NCBI RefSeq assembly: GCF_001282785.1
Contig: NZ_CVUA01000001.1
Coordinates: 434,001 to 498,000 of the forward strand
DNA: 64,000 nt
Direction of reading: 5' to 3'
Origin: Halolamina sediminis
GTDB lineage: Archaea > Halobacteriota > Halobacteria > Halobacteriales > Haloferacaceae
Under the pieces are notes generated by a model. The model had not been told where the DNA came from. It did no database searches and worked only from the letters and a program-made list of their open reading frames with translations. Both the position numbers and the translations under genes were made by a program. Numbering within the stretch: the first letter of the stretch is position 1; every line of letters begins with the position of its first letter. This document shows positions 43,020 to 52,020 of the stretch, piece after piece.

Positions 43020-45722
43020 GTGGCACATCGAACCGAGATCCTCGTGGTCGGCGAGAACCCCTGCGGGGCAGCGGGATCGCTGCTCGATCGGGACGGGTTC
43101 GCCGGTCGCGTCGAGGCGCCCGGGGCGGCGCTCGCTGCGTTCGAGGAGTCACATCCGGACTGTCTGATCGCCTGTGGCGACTCGATCCCGGCGTCGCTGG
43201 CGGCTGCGGCCTCCGAGGCCGGCTGCCCGATCGTCGACTGTCAGGGGGAGACGATCACCACGCGGAGCGAGGAAGGGGACGCGGACGACGACTCCGCGAC
43301 CGGTCTCGGCGACCGTGTGACGGCGGCCGTCGGCGGCACGCCCAACCGCGAGCGGATCGCCCGACTCCACGAGGGTTCGGCGGAGCTCGTCGGGTTCGAG
43401 GAGCGGTCGAAGCTCCACCAGCGGATCGTCGAGATCGGGACCGAAGTGCTCGGGTTCGGTATCGCGGTGCTCTATCTCTACGACGGCGACGGGTTCCGGC
43501 TCGCGGCCTCGACCGACCCGGATACTCCGGAGACGGCCGATCCGGGGTTCGGCATCCTCTCGGCGGTGCGCCGGACCGGCGAGCCGGCGATCGTCGACGA
43601 CATCGAGAACCACCCGGTCGCCGAACAACGCGTCGAGGAGTTACGCTCCGGTATCGCGGTCCCTTTCGGCGATATCGGCGTGTTCGGCGGCCTCTCGCCC
43701 GAGGTGGGGAGCTACGACGAGACCGATCTGGAGTTCGCCCAGCTACTGGCTAACCACGGTGCACAGGTCGACGCCCGGATACGCGCCCAGCAGAGCCTCC
43801 GCGACCGCCAGGTTCGGATCACCCGACTCCACGAGGCCGCACCGTCGTTGATCGGGGCCGAGACCGAGTCGGCGCTGTACCAGCGGGTGGTCGACATCGC
43901 GGCGGACGTGCTCGAACTCGACCAGTCGGTGCTCCTGATGGAACAGGACGGTGAACTGCACCCGGTCGGCGGCCGGACCGACAGGCTGGACCGGGTGTCG
44001 ACCGAAGCGGGCATCGTCGGCCGGACGTACAACGAGGAGCGCTCGTTCCTCATCGATAACGCCGAGGTCAACCCCGACGCCGAACCGGCCAACGAGACGG
44101 TCAGGTCCGCGATCAGCGTCCCCGTCGGGAGTTCCGGCGTGTTCCAGGTGATCTCCGACGAGACCGGCACGTTCGACGAGGAGGATCTCGAACTCGTGGA
44201 GCTGCTGGTCGGCTACGCGGAGTCGACGCTCGACCGCATCCGCTCGGAGGAGGCGCTCCGGGAGTCCCGACGGGTGATCGAGCGGCTCCACACGTCGGCG
44301 ATGGAGCTTGGCGCCGTCGAGACGGAGGCGCAGCTGCTCGACATCGCGATCGACGCCGCCGAGGACGTGCTCGATCTGGACATGAGCAAGCTCGACCTCC
44401 GGGAGGGCGACATGCTCGTCCCCGTCGCGGAGTCGGGCGGCATCGCCGCGGACGCGGGCCGGAAGATGCACATCTCCGAGGGGATCGCGGGCAAGACCGC
44501 CCGCACCGGCGACTCGTTCCTGCTCACGGACATCCACAGCGACCCCGACTCCCGGCCCACCAGCCCGGAGTTCGAGTCGGCGATCTCGGTGCCGGTCGGC
44601 GACCTCGGTGTGTTTCAGGCGGTCTCGACCGAGCCCGAGGCGTTCGACGAGGAGGATCTCGAGCTCGCGGAGCTGCTGATGGCCCACGTCGCGGTGGCGC
44701 TGCAGCGCGTCCGCGCGGAGGCCGACCTCCGACGCCAACGTGACAGCTTCGAAGCGCTGTTCGAGAACATCCCCGGTGCCGCCGTCTCCTACGAGATGAT
44801 CGACGGCGAGCCGATCGTTCGCCGGGTCAACGGCGCGTTCGAGCGCACGTTCGGCTACGACGCCGACGAGATCGAGGGCGAGTCCCTCGACGAGTACATC
44901 GTCCCGTCCGAGACCGAGACGGAGGCCGACTCGTACAACGAGCAGCTCGCGAACGGCGAACGGGTCCAGACCGAGGTCGAACGCGACACCGCCGACGGCA
45001 CCAAACACTTCCTGCTGCAGGTCACACCACTCGAGGTCGGCGAAGCGAACGCGCCCGGCTACGCCATCTACTCCGACGTGAGCGAACGGCGGGAGCGCGA
45101 GGCCGAGCTCCGCCGGCAGAACGAGCGCCTCGATCAGTTCGCGAGCGTCGTCTCCCACGACTTGCGCAACCCCCTCAACGTCGCATCGGGCTATCTCGAT
45201 CTCGTCAGGGAGACTGGCGACCTCGGGAAACTCGACAACGCCGAAGACGCGCTCGACCGGATGAATCACCTCGTCACCGATCTGCTGACGCTGGCCCGCG
45301 AGGGACAGGACGTGGGCGAGACCCAGCGGATCGACCTCGACGCCGTCGCACGGCAGGCGTGGAACCACGTCGCGACCGACGGGGCGTCGCTGGCCGTCGA
45401 CGCCGACGGGACGATGGACGCCGACCCCGACCGGCTGATCGAGCTGTTCGAGAACCTCTACCGAAACGCGGTCGAACACGCCGGCGCCGAGCCGACGGTC
45501 ACCGTCGGCACGCTGCCCGACCGCGAGGGCTTTTTCGTCGCCGACGACGGCCCCGGCATCGGCGACGACGTCGACCCGTTCGACACGGGCGTCACCACCA
45601 GCGACGAGGGGACGGGGTTCGGCCTCCCGATCGTCGAGAGCATCGCCGAGGCCCACGGCTGGTCGGTGTCGATCACCGAGAGCGAGGACGGCGGCGCACG
45701 GTTCGAGTTCGAGACCGCGTGA
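43020..45722 (+). CDS. multi-GAF/PAS histidine kinase
   Basis: This 900-residue sensor kinase starts at a GTG and has no membrane span, so it is cytoplasmic. Residues 1-85 look like a degenerate receiver. Three GAF-type domains follow (about 110-245, 260-400 and 415-555, each with a RLHE/RLHT entry helix), then a PAS domain (about 565-690). HisKA carries the phospho-acceptor His713 (VVSHDLRNPLN), and HATPase_c has the N box ENLYRNAVEHA and G boxes DDGPGIG and GTGFGLPIV. No response regulator gene is adjacent. The signal is unknown. Confidence 0.92.
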   Translation: MAHRTEILVVGENPCGAAGSLLDRDGFAGRVEAPGAALAAFEESHPDCLIACGDSIPASLAAAASEAGCPIVDCQGETITTRSEEGDADDDSATGLGDRVTAAVGGTPNRERIARLHEGSAELVGFEERSKLHQRIVEIGTEVLGFGIAVLYLYDGDGFRLAASTDPDTPETADPGFGILSAVRRTGEPAIVDDIENHPVAEQRVEELRSGIAVPFGDIGVFGGLSPEVGSYDETDLEFAQLLANHGAQVDARIRAQQSLRDRQVRITRLHEAAPSLIGAETESALYQRVVDIAADVLELDQSVLLMEQDGELHPVGGRTDRLDRVSTEAGIVGRTYNEERSFLIDNAEVNPDAEPANETVRSAISVPVGSSGVFQVISDETGTFDEEDLELVELLVGYAESTLDRIRSEEALRESRRVIERLHTSAMELGAVETEAQLLDIAIDAAEDVLDLDMSKLDLREGDMLVPVAESGGIAADAGRKMHISEGIAGKTARTGDSFLLTDIHSDPDSRPTSPEFESAISVPVGDLGVFQAVSTEPEAFDEEDLELAELLMAHVAVALQRVRAEADLRRQRDSFEALFENIPGAAVSYEMIDGEPIVRRVNGAFERTFGYDADEIEGESLDEYIVPSETETEADSYNEQLANGERVQTEVERDTADGTKHFLLQVTPLEVGEANAPGYAIYSDVSERREREAELRRQNERLDQFASVVSHDLRNPLNVASGYLDLVRETGDLGKLDNAEDALDRMNHLVTDLLTLAREGQDVGETQRIDLDAVARQAWNHVATDGASLAVDADGTMDADPDRLIELFENLYRNAVEHAGAEPTVTVGTLPDREGFFVADDGPGIGDDVDPFDTGVTTSDEGTGFGLPIVESIAEAHGWSVSITESEDGGARFEFETA

Positions 45723-45762
45723 GTCGTCCCACTCGATCGAAAAACGGGCGTCGAGCCGTCTC

Positions 45763-45921
45763 TCAGGGCGCCGTCACCAGCACGAACACGAGCAGCGCGG
45801 CGACGGCGACCAGCAGTACGTGACCCGCCGCGGCGAGTATGGCGGGAATCCCCGCAGCGACACGCTCGAGCGGCGTTAGCGCTTCGCCGAACACGTCTTC
45901 TTCGAGGGTTGCGATGGACAT
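45763..45921 (-). CDS. 52-residue membrane protein
   Basis: From ATG 45921 the minus strand encodes MSIATLEEDVFGEALTPLER, an amphipathic start, then VAAGIPAILAAAGHVLLVAV and LLVFVLVTAP, one long or two short membrane spans, ending in TGA at 45763-45765. The composition is clearly protein-like and both neighbours are far enough away for it to be independent. No family is recognised. Confidence 0.65.
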   Translation of the reverse strand: MSIATLEEDVFGEALTPLERVAAGIPAILAAAGHVLLVAVAALLVFVLVTAP

Positions 45922-46019
45922 GGTCCTTCTACCTCATCGTTGTACCCCCTCTCAAAAATCGGGCCCGACGATTCCGAGAAACTGGGAACGCCGGTGACCG
46001 TCGGAACGGGCCGGCAGCC

Positions 46020-47048
46020 TCAGCGTTCCGCCATCGCGGCCCGCACCGAGTCGATCGCTCCCTCGATATCGCCGTCGCTCACGTCCCAGTTCGTGGTAAA
46101 CCGCACCGTCGTCTCGCCGAACGCCACCGCGAGCACGCCGTGCTGTTCGATCTCCCCGACGAACGCCTCCGCGTCCAGCCCCGTCCCCGCCACGTCGGCG
46201 ACGACGATGTTGGTGTCGGGCTCGATCGTCTCGATCCCGTCGATCCCGCCCAGCCCCTCGGCGATGCGCTCGGCGCGCCGGTGGTCGTCCGCGAGGTGGC
46301 CGCGGTTCTCCAGTGCGAGCAGCCCGGGCGCGGCGATCATGCCGGCCTGCCGCATCCCGCCGCCGAACAGCTTCCGGGTCCGGCGCGCGCGGTCGATGAA
46401 CTCCTCCTCGCCGACGAGCATCGAGCCGACGGGGGCGCCCAGCCCCTTCGAGAGGCAGAACATCACGCTGTCGGCCGACTCGGCCAGTTCGGCGACGTCA
46501 GTGTCGAGCGACTCGGCGGCGTTGAACAGTCGCGCGCCGTCTAAGTGGACGGGCACGCCGTGGTCGTGGGCGACCTCGGCCGCGGCGTCGATCTCGGCCT
46601 TCGAGATCGCGACACCGCCGCGGTAGTTGTGGGTGTTCTCCAGACAGAACAGCCCCGTGCCGGCCTCGTGGAGCCCCTCCTCGACGAGCCCCTCACGCAC
46701 CTGCTCCGGCGTCGGGACGGCCGACTCGCCGAAGTCGAGCAGCCGCGTCTGGAGGCTGCTCAGCTGGGCGACCGCGCCGAGTTCCCACTTGAGGACGTGG
46801 GCGTGCTCGTCGGCGAGCAGCTCCTGCCCGCGGTCGGTGTGGGTTCGGATCGCGACCTGGTTGCCCATCGTCCCGCTGGGGACGAACAGGCCGGCCTCCT
46901 TCCCGAGGATTTCGGCGGCGCGGCGCTCGAGCTCGTTGACGCTCGGATCGTCGCGGTACACGTCGTCGCCGACGTCGGCGTTCTTGGCGGCCTCCCGCAT
47001 CGCGTCCGAGGGTTTGGTGACGGTGTCGGAGCGTAAGTCTACGACCAT
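46020..47048 (-). CDS. threonine aldolase-like PLP enzyme (beta-eliminating lyase family)
   Basis: This 342-residue fold-type I PLP enzyme starts VDLRSDTVTKPSDAMREAA and has GDDVYRDDPSVNELERRAAE, the PLP lysine in MFCLSKGLGAPVGS and a FGGGMRQAGMIA loop, all typical of low-specificity L-threonine aldolases. It would cleave threonine to glycine and acetaldehyde. Related beta-eliminating lyases cannot be fully excluded. It is monocistronic, and the region upstream contains repeat copy C. Confidence 0.92.
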   Translation of the reverse strand: MVVDLRSDTVTKPSDAMREAAKNADVGDDVYRDDPSVNELERRAAEILGKEAGLFVPSGTMGNQVAIRTHTDRGQELLADEHAHVLKWELGAVAQLSSLQTRLLDFGESAVPTPEQVREGLVEEGLHEAGTGLFCLENTHNYRGGVAISKAEIDAAAEVAHDHGVPVHLDGARLFNAAESLDTDVAELAESADSVMFCLSKGLGAPVGSMLVGEEEFIDRARRTRKLFGGGMRQAGMIAAPGLLALENRGHLADDHRRAERIAEGLGGIDGIETIEPDTNIVVADVAGTGLDAEAFVGEIEQHGVLAVAFGETTVRFTTNWDVSDGDIEGAIDSVRAAMAER

Positions 47049-47186
47049 GCTGATTGGTGGGTGGAGGGGAGGAATAAGGGGTACGGTGCCGTGGGAGTGT
47101 TTCCGGGATTCGGTGGTTGGGTTTGGGTTGTGGGAAGCGTGAAGCTGCTTGCCTCTGTTCGAAATCGAACGGGGAAGAGATACAGC
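47049..47186. other. intergenic segment between the aldolase and repeat copy C
   Basis: About 140 bases, which presumably hold the aldolase promoter. I see no gene or RNA. Short runs of GGGTTTGGGTT occur near 47120-47133. Confidence 0.4.
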
Positions 47187-47616
47187 AACACTGTGAAAGC
47201 CCCTACCCGCTCGGGTCGCGCGGCTCGCTGCGCGTGGTTCGAGAGACGCCGGAGGCGTCTCTCGTCATCACGAAAGGCGCGAAGCGCCTTTCGAACGACT
47301 TCACTCCCTTCGGTCGTTCCAGTGCTTACTTCGCCGTGCTTCCCCGAGCGGGCAGCCCCTTTCAGTCCCACCCAACAGCACTGTTGCGCCGGACACGAGG
47401 TCCGGCGCGGCACCGATTCCCCACCCCTCCCCCGCCGGCGCCACCGTGGCGCCGGCGAGGCGTCCACCGCCACCGCACCGCGACCGCGGTCGGCGCGAAG
47501 CAGGAACGCCCCTTGTGGGCGCGACCGGCGCGAGGGACGAGCGACCGCAGGGAGCGGAGCGACTGAGGAGCGCAACGAGTCCCGGGAGTCGAGCGGTGAG
47601 GGGCTTTCACGGTGTT
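47187..47616 (-). repeat. structured dispersed repeat, copy C, inside a second inverted-repeat element
   Basis: Outer 18-base inverted repeats (47187-47204 and 47599-47616, one mismatch) begin with AACACTGTGAAAGCCCCT. The interior holds perfect 10-bp hairpins GAGAGACGCC/GGCGTCTCTC and CGAAAGGCGC/GCGCCTTTCG (between 47240 and 47300). In inverted orientation it then contains the core of copies A and B: the hairpin GCGCCGGAC/GTCCGGCGC (47386-47408), the G-rich box (47411-47433), a perfect hairpin slot GCCGGCGCCA/TGGCGCCGGC and the GCGGTG...GGACGCC box (47459-47481, identical to copy A). Confidence 0.82.
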
Positions 47617-47681
47617 CTCGACCCGTCAAGAACCACTACGCCAGTCACAAAGAGAAGGGGCGCCCGTTACTACGTCGACTT

Positions 47682-48683
47682 CTACAACTTCGCGTACGGC
47701 CCGCCCTTCGCCTCGGTCAGTCGGTCGACCTGCTCCTCGCTCAGGTCGATCGCCGCGGCGCCGAGGTTCTCCTCCAACTGCTCGACCGTCCGGGCGCCGA
47801 CGATCGGCGCGGTCACGCCGTCGCGGTGCATCAGCCACGCTAGCGCGGTCTGAGCCGGCGACGCGCCCACCTCGTCGGCGACCTCGTCGAGCACGTCGTG
47901 CACGTCGAAGTTCGTCTCCGTGAGGTACGCTTTCTCGAATCGGCTCGACTCGGCGGCGCGGGACTCGCCGGTCAGCCCCTCCTCGCGGTCGTACTTCCCG
48001 GTCAAAAAGCCCTGTCCGAGCGGGCTCCACGGACAGACCGCCAGCCCCTCCTCGCGGGCGAACTGGAGGTAGTCCCCCTCGATCTCGCGGTCGACGAGGT
48101 TGTAGCGTGGCTGGAGCACGGTAAAGGGCTCCCAGCCCTCCGCGCGGGCGATCTCGTTGGCCTTCGCGACCCGCCACGCGTTGGGCGAGAGCGTCGACGC
48201 GCCGAGGTAGTGGACCTTCCCCTCCTCAACGAGGCCGTTCAGCGTCTTCATCGTCTCGCGGGTCGGCGTCTCGCCGTCCCAGCGGTGGAGGTAGAGCACG
48301 TCGACGTACTCCGTCCCGAGCCGGTCGAGGATCTCGTCCACTCGGTGGCGGAGGTTCTTCCGGTTCGTCCCGCGGCTGTTGGGGTCACCCTCCCGGATCT
48401 GCCAGTAGATCTTGGAGGCGACCGTGAACCGCTCACGGTCGCGCTCGGTCAGCCAGTCGCCGATCCACTCTTCGGCCTGCCCGCCGCCGTACACGTCGGC
48501 GGCGTCGATGTAGCGCCCCCCGGCGTCGGCGTAGGCGTCGAGCAGCGTCTTCGCCCGGTCCTCGCCGATCTCGAGGTTGCCCGCCTCGGTCTCGCGGCCG
48601 AACCGCCACGTCCCGAACTGCATCTCGCTGGTCTGGAGCCCGCTCTCGCCGAACGGGACGAAGTCGAGGTCGGTGTCGCTCAT
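47682..48683 (-). CDS. aldo/keto reductase
   Basis: This 333-residue (beta/alpha)8 oxidoreductase has the AKR catalytic tetrad region: YIDAADVYGGGQAEEWIGDW (Asp and Tyr), SKIYWQIR with Lys, and YLHRWDGETP with His. NADPH-binding residues near the C terminus (GARTVEQLEENLGA) fit too. It would reduce aldehydes or ketones; the substrate is unknown. Start ATG 48683; the 14 residues in front of it are hydrophobic and come from the promoter region. Confidence 0.92.
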   Translation of the reverse strand: MSDTDLDFVPFGESGLQTSEMQFGTWRFGRETEAGNLEIGEDRAKTLLDAYADAGGRYIDAADVYGGGQAEEWIGDWLTERDRERFTVASKIYWQIREGDPNSRGTNRKNLRHRVDEILDRLGTEYVDVLYLHRWDGETPTRETMKTLNGLVEEGKVHYLGASTLSPNAWRVAKANEIARAEGWEPFTVLQPRYNLVDREIEGDYLQFAREEGLAVCPWSPLGQGFLTGKYDREEGLTGESRAAESSRFEKAYLTETNFDVHDVLDEVADEVGASPAQTALAWLMHRDGVTAPIVGARTVEQLEENLGAAAIDLSEEQVDRLTEAKGGPYAKL

Positions 48684-48783
48684 GTGTCCGACCGTTGGGG
48701 CGAACGGGGGAAAAGCGTTGACCAATCGGCGGTCCGGGAGGCGCTCGGGCCACCGTTATCCCGGGGCGGCCGCCATACCCCGT

Positions 48784-49782
48784 ATGCCCGACCGCCGCTT
48801 CGCCGTCGACGACGTGCCCGACCCCGACCACCGACTGGCCGACACGGCCGCCAACCGCCACTACGTGTGGGACCCCGACCTCGACCCGGCGATCACCGTC
48901 GAGCCTGGCGAGGTCGTCCAGTTCGACTGCCGGGACGCTTACGACCGACAGCTTCCGCGAGAGCCCACGCCCGAGGACGTGGCCGCCGTCGATGCCGAGG
49001 GCCATCCGCTCGCCGGCCCGGTCGCGGTCGCGGGCGCCGAGCCGGGCGACACGCTCCGGGTCGACCTGCTCGCGTTCGAACACGAGGGATGGGGCGTCAC
49101 CACGGTGCCGCCGGGCGACAGCGGCGGAGGGTTGCTGCCCGAGTCGTTCCCGGAGGCACACGTCCGCGCGTGGGATCTGGACGCTGCGGCGGACGACGGC
49201 ACACCGGTCGCTCGTTTCCGCGACGACGACGCGCCGGCCGTGTCGGTTCCCGTCGCCCCGTTTCCCGGAAACCTCGGCGTCGCCCCGGTCGAGGCCCCGG
49301 CCAGCACGATCCCCCCGCGGAACGTCGGCGGTAACCTGGACGTGAAACACCTCACCGCCGGCTCGACGCTCTACCTCCCTGTCGAGGTCGCCGGCGCGTT
49401 GTTCTCCGTGGGTGACTGCCACGCCGCACAGGGTGACGGCGAGGTCTGCATCACCGGCATCGAGGCACCGATGTCGGTGACCGCGCGGTTCGACCTCGCC
49501 GATCGGTCCGTAACCCAGCCGGAGTTCGAGACTACCGGCCCGTTCACCCCGAGCGGGCGGGACGAGCCGATGTACGCCACCACCGGCATCGCGCCGGACC
49601 TGATGGACGCGACGAAGGAGGCGGTCCGGCGGATGATCGCCCACCTCCACGAGCGCCGCGGCCTCTCCCGGGCGGACGCCTACGTGCTCTGCTCGGCGGC
49701 CGTCGATCTCAAGATCAGTCAGGTGGTCGACGCCCCCAACTGGACGGTGACGGCGTACCTCCCGGAGTCCGTGCTCGACTGA
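48784..49782 (+). CDS. acetamidase/formamidase family protein
   Basis: This 332-residue protein matches the FmdA/AmdA family: ITVEPGEVVQFDCRDAYDRQ at the N terminus, PPRNVGGNLDVKHLTAGSTL with its conserved N and D residues, and GDCHAAQGDGEVCITGIEAP. Members hydrolyse formamide, acetamide or related short amides to ammonia and acid in the cytoplasm. It is divergent from the aldo/keto reductase. The truncated amidase at the left edge of the window belongs to a different fold. Confidence 0.92.
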   Translation: MPDRRFAVDDVPDPDHRLADTAANRHYVWDPDLDPAITVEPGEVVQFDCRDAYDRQLPREPTPEDVAAVDAEGHPLAGPVAVAGAEPGDTLRVDLLAFEHEGWGVTTVPPGDSGGGLLPESFPEAHVRAWDLDAAADDGTPVARFRDDDAPAVSVPVAPFPGNLGVAPVEAPASTIPPRNVGGNLDVKHLTAGSTLYLPVEVAGALFSVGDCHAAQGDGEVCITGIEAPMSVTARFDLADRSVTQPEFETTGPFTPSGRDEPMYATTGIAPDLMDATKEAVRRMIAHLHERRGLSRADAYVLCSAAVDLKISQVVDAPNWTVTAYLPESVLD

Positions 49783-49843
49783 GTGCGGGAGGCCGAACAG
49801 GTTCGGCTATAGTCGTATGCGGGTGCCGACTGTACTCTCCGAC

Positions 49844-50233
49844 ATGAGCACCGTCGAAACCGAACAGGCGACGACGACCACTGTCGAGGTGAAAGCCACC
49901 GGCCACGTCCGCCGGGAGCTCGGCGACCACGAGTTCGAGTTCACGTTCGAGGGCGACACGCTCGGGGCGTTCCTCGATTCCTTCTTCGCGGCGTACGGCT
50001 GCGAGGAGATGCTGCTGGCCGAGACCGAGGCCGAGGAGACCCACAGCGGCTGGGCGGAGTACCCGGGCGAGCCGCCGGGGCGCTGGGAGCGCAACCCCGA
50101 GGGCGAGCGGACCCGGGCGTTCGCCCGCGTGCTCGTGAACGGGAAGTTCAACGAACTGCTCGACGGCTTCGGGACCAAGCTCGCCGACGGCGACCGAGTC
50201 GCACTGGTGTACCCGTTCATGTTCTGCCTCTGA
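49844..50233 (+). CDS. MoaD/ThiS-like beta-grasp protein without terminal diglycine
   Basis: This 129-residue protein has a beta-grasp pattern: TTTVEVKATGHVRRELG at the start, DTLGAFLDSFFAAY in the helix region, VLVNGKFNELL and GDRVALVYPFMFCL at the end. MoaD and ThiS proteins normally end in Gly-Gly, which is thiocarboxylated for sulfur transfer. Here the chain ends FMFCL, so a sulfur-carrier role would need processing, or the protein has another function. ATG 49844 is preferred over 49817 because a CTATAG box lies about 32-38 bases before it. RlmE lies downstream. Confidence 0.75.
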   Translation: MSTVETEQATTTTVEVKATGHVRRELGDHEFEFTFEGDTLGAFLDSFFAAYGCEEMLLAETEAEETHSGWAEYPGEPPGRWERNPEGERTRAFARVLVNGKFNELLDGFGTKLADGDRVALVYPFMFCL

Positions 50234-50368
50234 GCGAAGAGTTCACGCTGATCGAATTGGTCGGCGACACAAGAAACGACCGCCATCCGATGTCCCTTTC
50301 CGGGTCGACGGCGTCGATACCGGTATGAACAAGCGTTCACGCACCGTTTCTCGGCGGGGTGGCCGACG

Positions 50369-51139
50369 ATGACCGGAAAGGACGACTACTACAACCGCGC
50401 CAAGCAGGAGGGGTACCGCGCCCGCTCGGCGTACAAGCTCCAGCAGCTCGACGAGACCGCGAACCTGTTCGACGACGGCGACACGGTCGTCGACCTCGGC
50501 GCCGCCCCCGGCGGGTGGCTGCAGGTCGCCGCCGAGGAGGTCGGCCCGCAAGGGAAAGTCGTCGGCGTCGACCTCCAGCGGATCGACGACCTCGACACCC
50601 ACCAGGTGAGCACGATCCCGGGCGACATGACCGAGGAAGAGACGCGGGACCACCTCCGACGCGAACTCGGGGGCGCTGAGGCCGACGTGGTGATCTCGGA
50701 CATGGCGCCGAACATGACCGGCGAGTACGAACTCGACCACGCGCGCTCGGTCCACCTCGCCCGGACCGCCTTCGAGACCGCGACGGAGTTCCTGAAGCCC
50801 GGCGGCGACTTCGTCGCCAAGGTGTTCCAGGGGAAGGATCTGGACGACCTCGAAGCCGACATCGAGGCGTCGTTCCAGTACGTCCGACGGGTCGACCCCG
50901 ACGCCTCGCGGGACTCCTCCAGCGAGGTGTATCTGGTCGCGAAGGGGTTCACCACTGCGCCAGTCGCGACGGGCGACCGGCTCACGGTCGAAATCACCGA
51001 CACCGGGACGGAGGGCGACGGCATCGCGAAGGTCGACTCGTTCACGGTGTTCGTCGCCGGCGCCGACGAGGGCGAGGAGATCGAGGTCACGGTGACCGAC
51101 GTGAAACCCAACTTCGCGTTCGCCGAGCGCGTCGAGTAG
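50369..51139 (+). CDS. rlmE: 23S rRNA 2'-O-methyltransferase RlmE with TRAM domain
   Basis: This 256-residue protein has the FtsJ/RrmJ methyltransferase domain: AYKLQQLDE with the basic residue, the SAM site VVDLGAAPGGWLQVAAE, the catalytic Asp111 in ISDMAPN and Lys141 in FVAKVFQG. Residues about 190-255 form a TRAM-like OB domain (GDRLTVEITDTGTEGDGIAK) that binds RNA. It methylates a 23S rRNA uridine in the A-loop region. A 15-codon frame (50325-50372) overlaps its ATG in an ATGA arrangement. Confidence 0.95.
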   Translation: MTGKDDYYNRAKQEGYRARSAYKLQQLDETANLFDDGDTVVDLGAAPGGWLQVAAEEVGPQGKVVGVDLQRIDDLDTHQVSTIPGDMTEEETRDHLRRELGGAEADVVISDMAPNMTGEYELDHARSVHLARTAFETATEFLKPGGDFVAKVFQGKDLDDLEADIEASFQYVRRVDPDASRDSSSEVYLVAKGFTTAPVATGDRLTVEITDTGTEGDGIAKVDSFTVFVAGADEGEEIEVTVTDVKPNFAFAERVE

Positions 51140-51254
51140 CGGGCGATCGGTCGGCAGCGAGGCCGAACCGCCGCGACACCGCAGGATGGTCTGACCGCGG
51201 CTCACGACGTGCTCCCCGCGGCGGCTCGCGGGAGCGCCGGAGAGTTCCGGCCGC

Positions 51255-51596
51255 TCAATCGAGCCGCAGCAGCGTCGAGCCCGTCCGCCAGTTGTACAAC
51301 TCGACGAGGGTCCCGACGGCCATCAGCGCCGCGAGCCCGGCAGTGATCAGCGAGTCGTTGCTCACCGCCTGCATCCCGAACAAGAGGGTGAGCACGCCGA
51401 ACTCGACGGGCACATGGGCCGGGTGGGACCGAACTCTCGGGCTGGCGCTCGCGCCGAAGAAGACGGCCGCGAGCGCCAGCGGCGCGTAGAGCACCAGCGG
51501 GTCGTCACCCCCGGTGACGCCGAAGACGAACCCCACACCGGTGAGGAGGGCGAGCACGAGGTGGAACAGCGACCACCACCGACCGGAGGTGTCCAT
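51255..51596 (-). CDS. four-span membrane protein, paralogue 1 of 3
   Basis: This 113-residue protein has four hydrophobic segments and the marker motif FFGASASPRVRSHPAHV followed by LVELYNWRTGSTLLRL at the C terminus. The same FF(G/A)ASA-RVR-H and VELY(N/S) marks occur in the next two genes. No known domain is recognised. Probably a small integral membrane protein; function unknown. Confidence 0.85.
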   Translation of the reverse strand: MDTSGRWWSLFHLVLALLTGVGFVFGVTGGDDPLVLYAPLALAAVFFGASASPRVRSHPAHVPVEFGVLTLLFGMQAVSNDSLITAGLAALMAVGTLVELYNWRTGSTLLRLD

Positions 51597-51635
51597 CGTC
51601 GGCGACGACGGGCGGTCCGGTGAAAACCGTGGCGG

Positions 51636-51974
51636 CTACAGCCGGAGATACGTCGTTCCCGCCCGCCAGTTGTACAGTTCGACCAGTGTCCCGACCGCGC
51701 TGAACACGGCGAGGATGCCGACGAACAGCGTGCCGCTGCCGGCGTAAGCGATCGTACAGACTGCGGCCGCGAACGCCGCGCCGAGGGCGTTGTACGCGTC
51801 GTGGTCCCGGACCCGCGGGACCGCGCTGGCGGCGAAAAACGCCGTCCCCAGTACGACCAGCCCGTACGCCCACCTGGCGGGGCCCCCCGGGCGGACGACG
51901 AACGCGATGCCGACGGACACGATCAGTACCGCCGCGGCGGCGTACAGCGCCGTCTGGACCCGTTGTTCGTCCAT
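51636..51974 (-). CDS. four-span membrane protein, paralogue 2 of 3
   Basis: This 112-residue protein has the same four-span layout and the motifs FFAASAVPRVRDHDAYNALG and LVELYNWRAGTTYLRL, close to paralogue 1. Its start is ATG 51974 (MDEQRVQTAL). It lies between the other two copies with gaps of about 40 bases, so the three form one transcription unit and arose by tandem duplication. Confidence 0.85.
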   Translation of the reverse strand: MDEQRVQTALYAAAAVLIVSVGIAFVVRPGGPARWAYGLVVLGTAFFAASAVPRVRDHDAYNALGAAFAAAVCTIAYAGSGTLFVGILAVFSAVGTLVELYNWRAGTTYLRL

Positions 51975-52020
51975 CACCCGCGACTCGGGCCGCCGGCGAG
52001 AAAAAGCCATCCAGTCGTCG

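Noticed and set aside
43743-45656. 637-codon minus-strand frame opposite the histidine kinase
   Set aside because: Composition of a shadow; the kinase domains on the plus strand are unambiguous.
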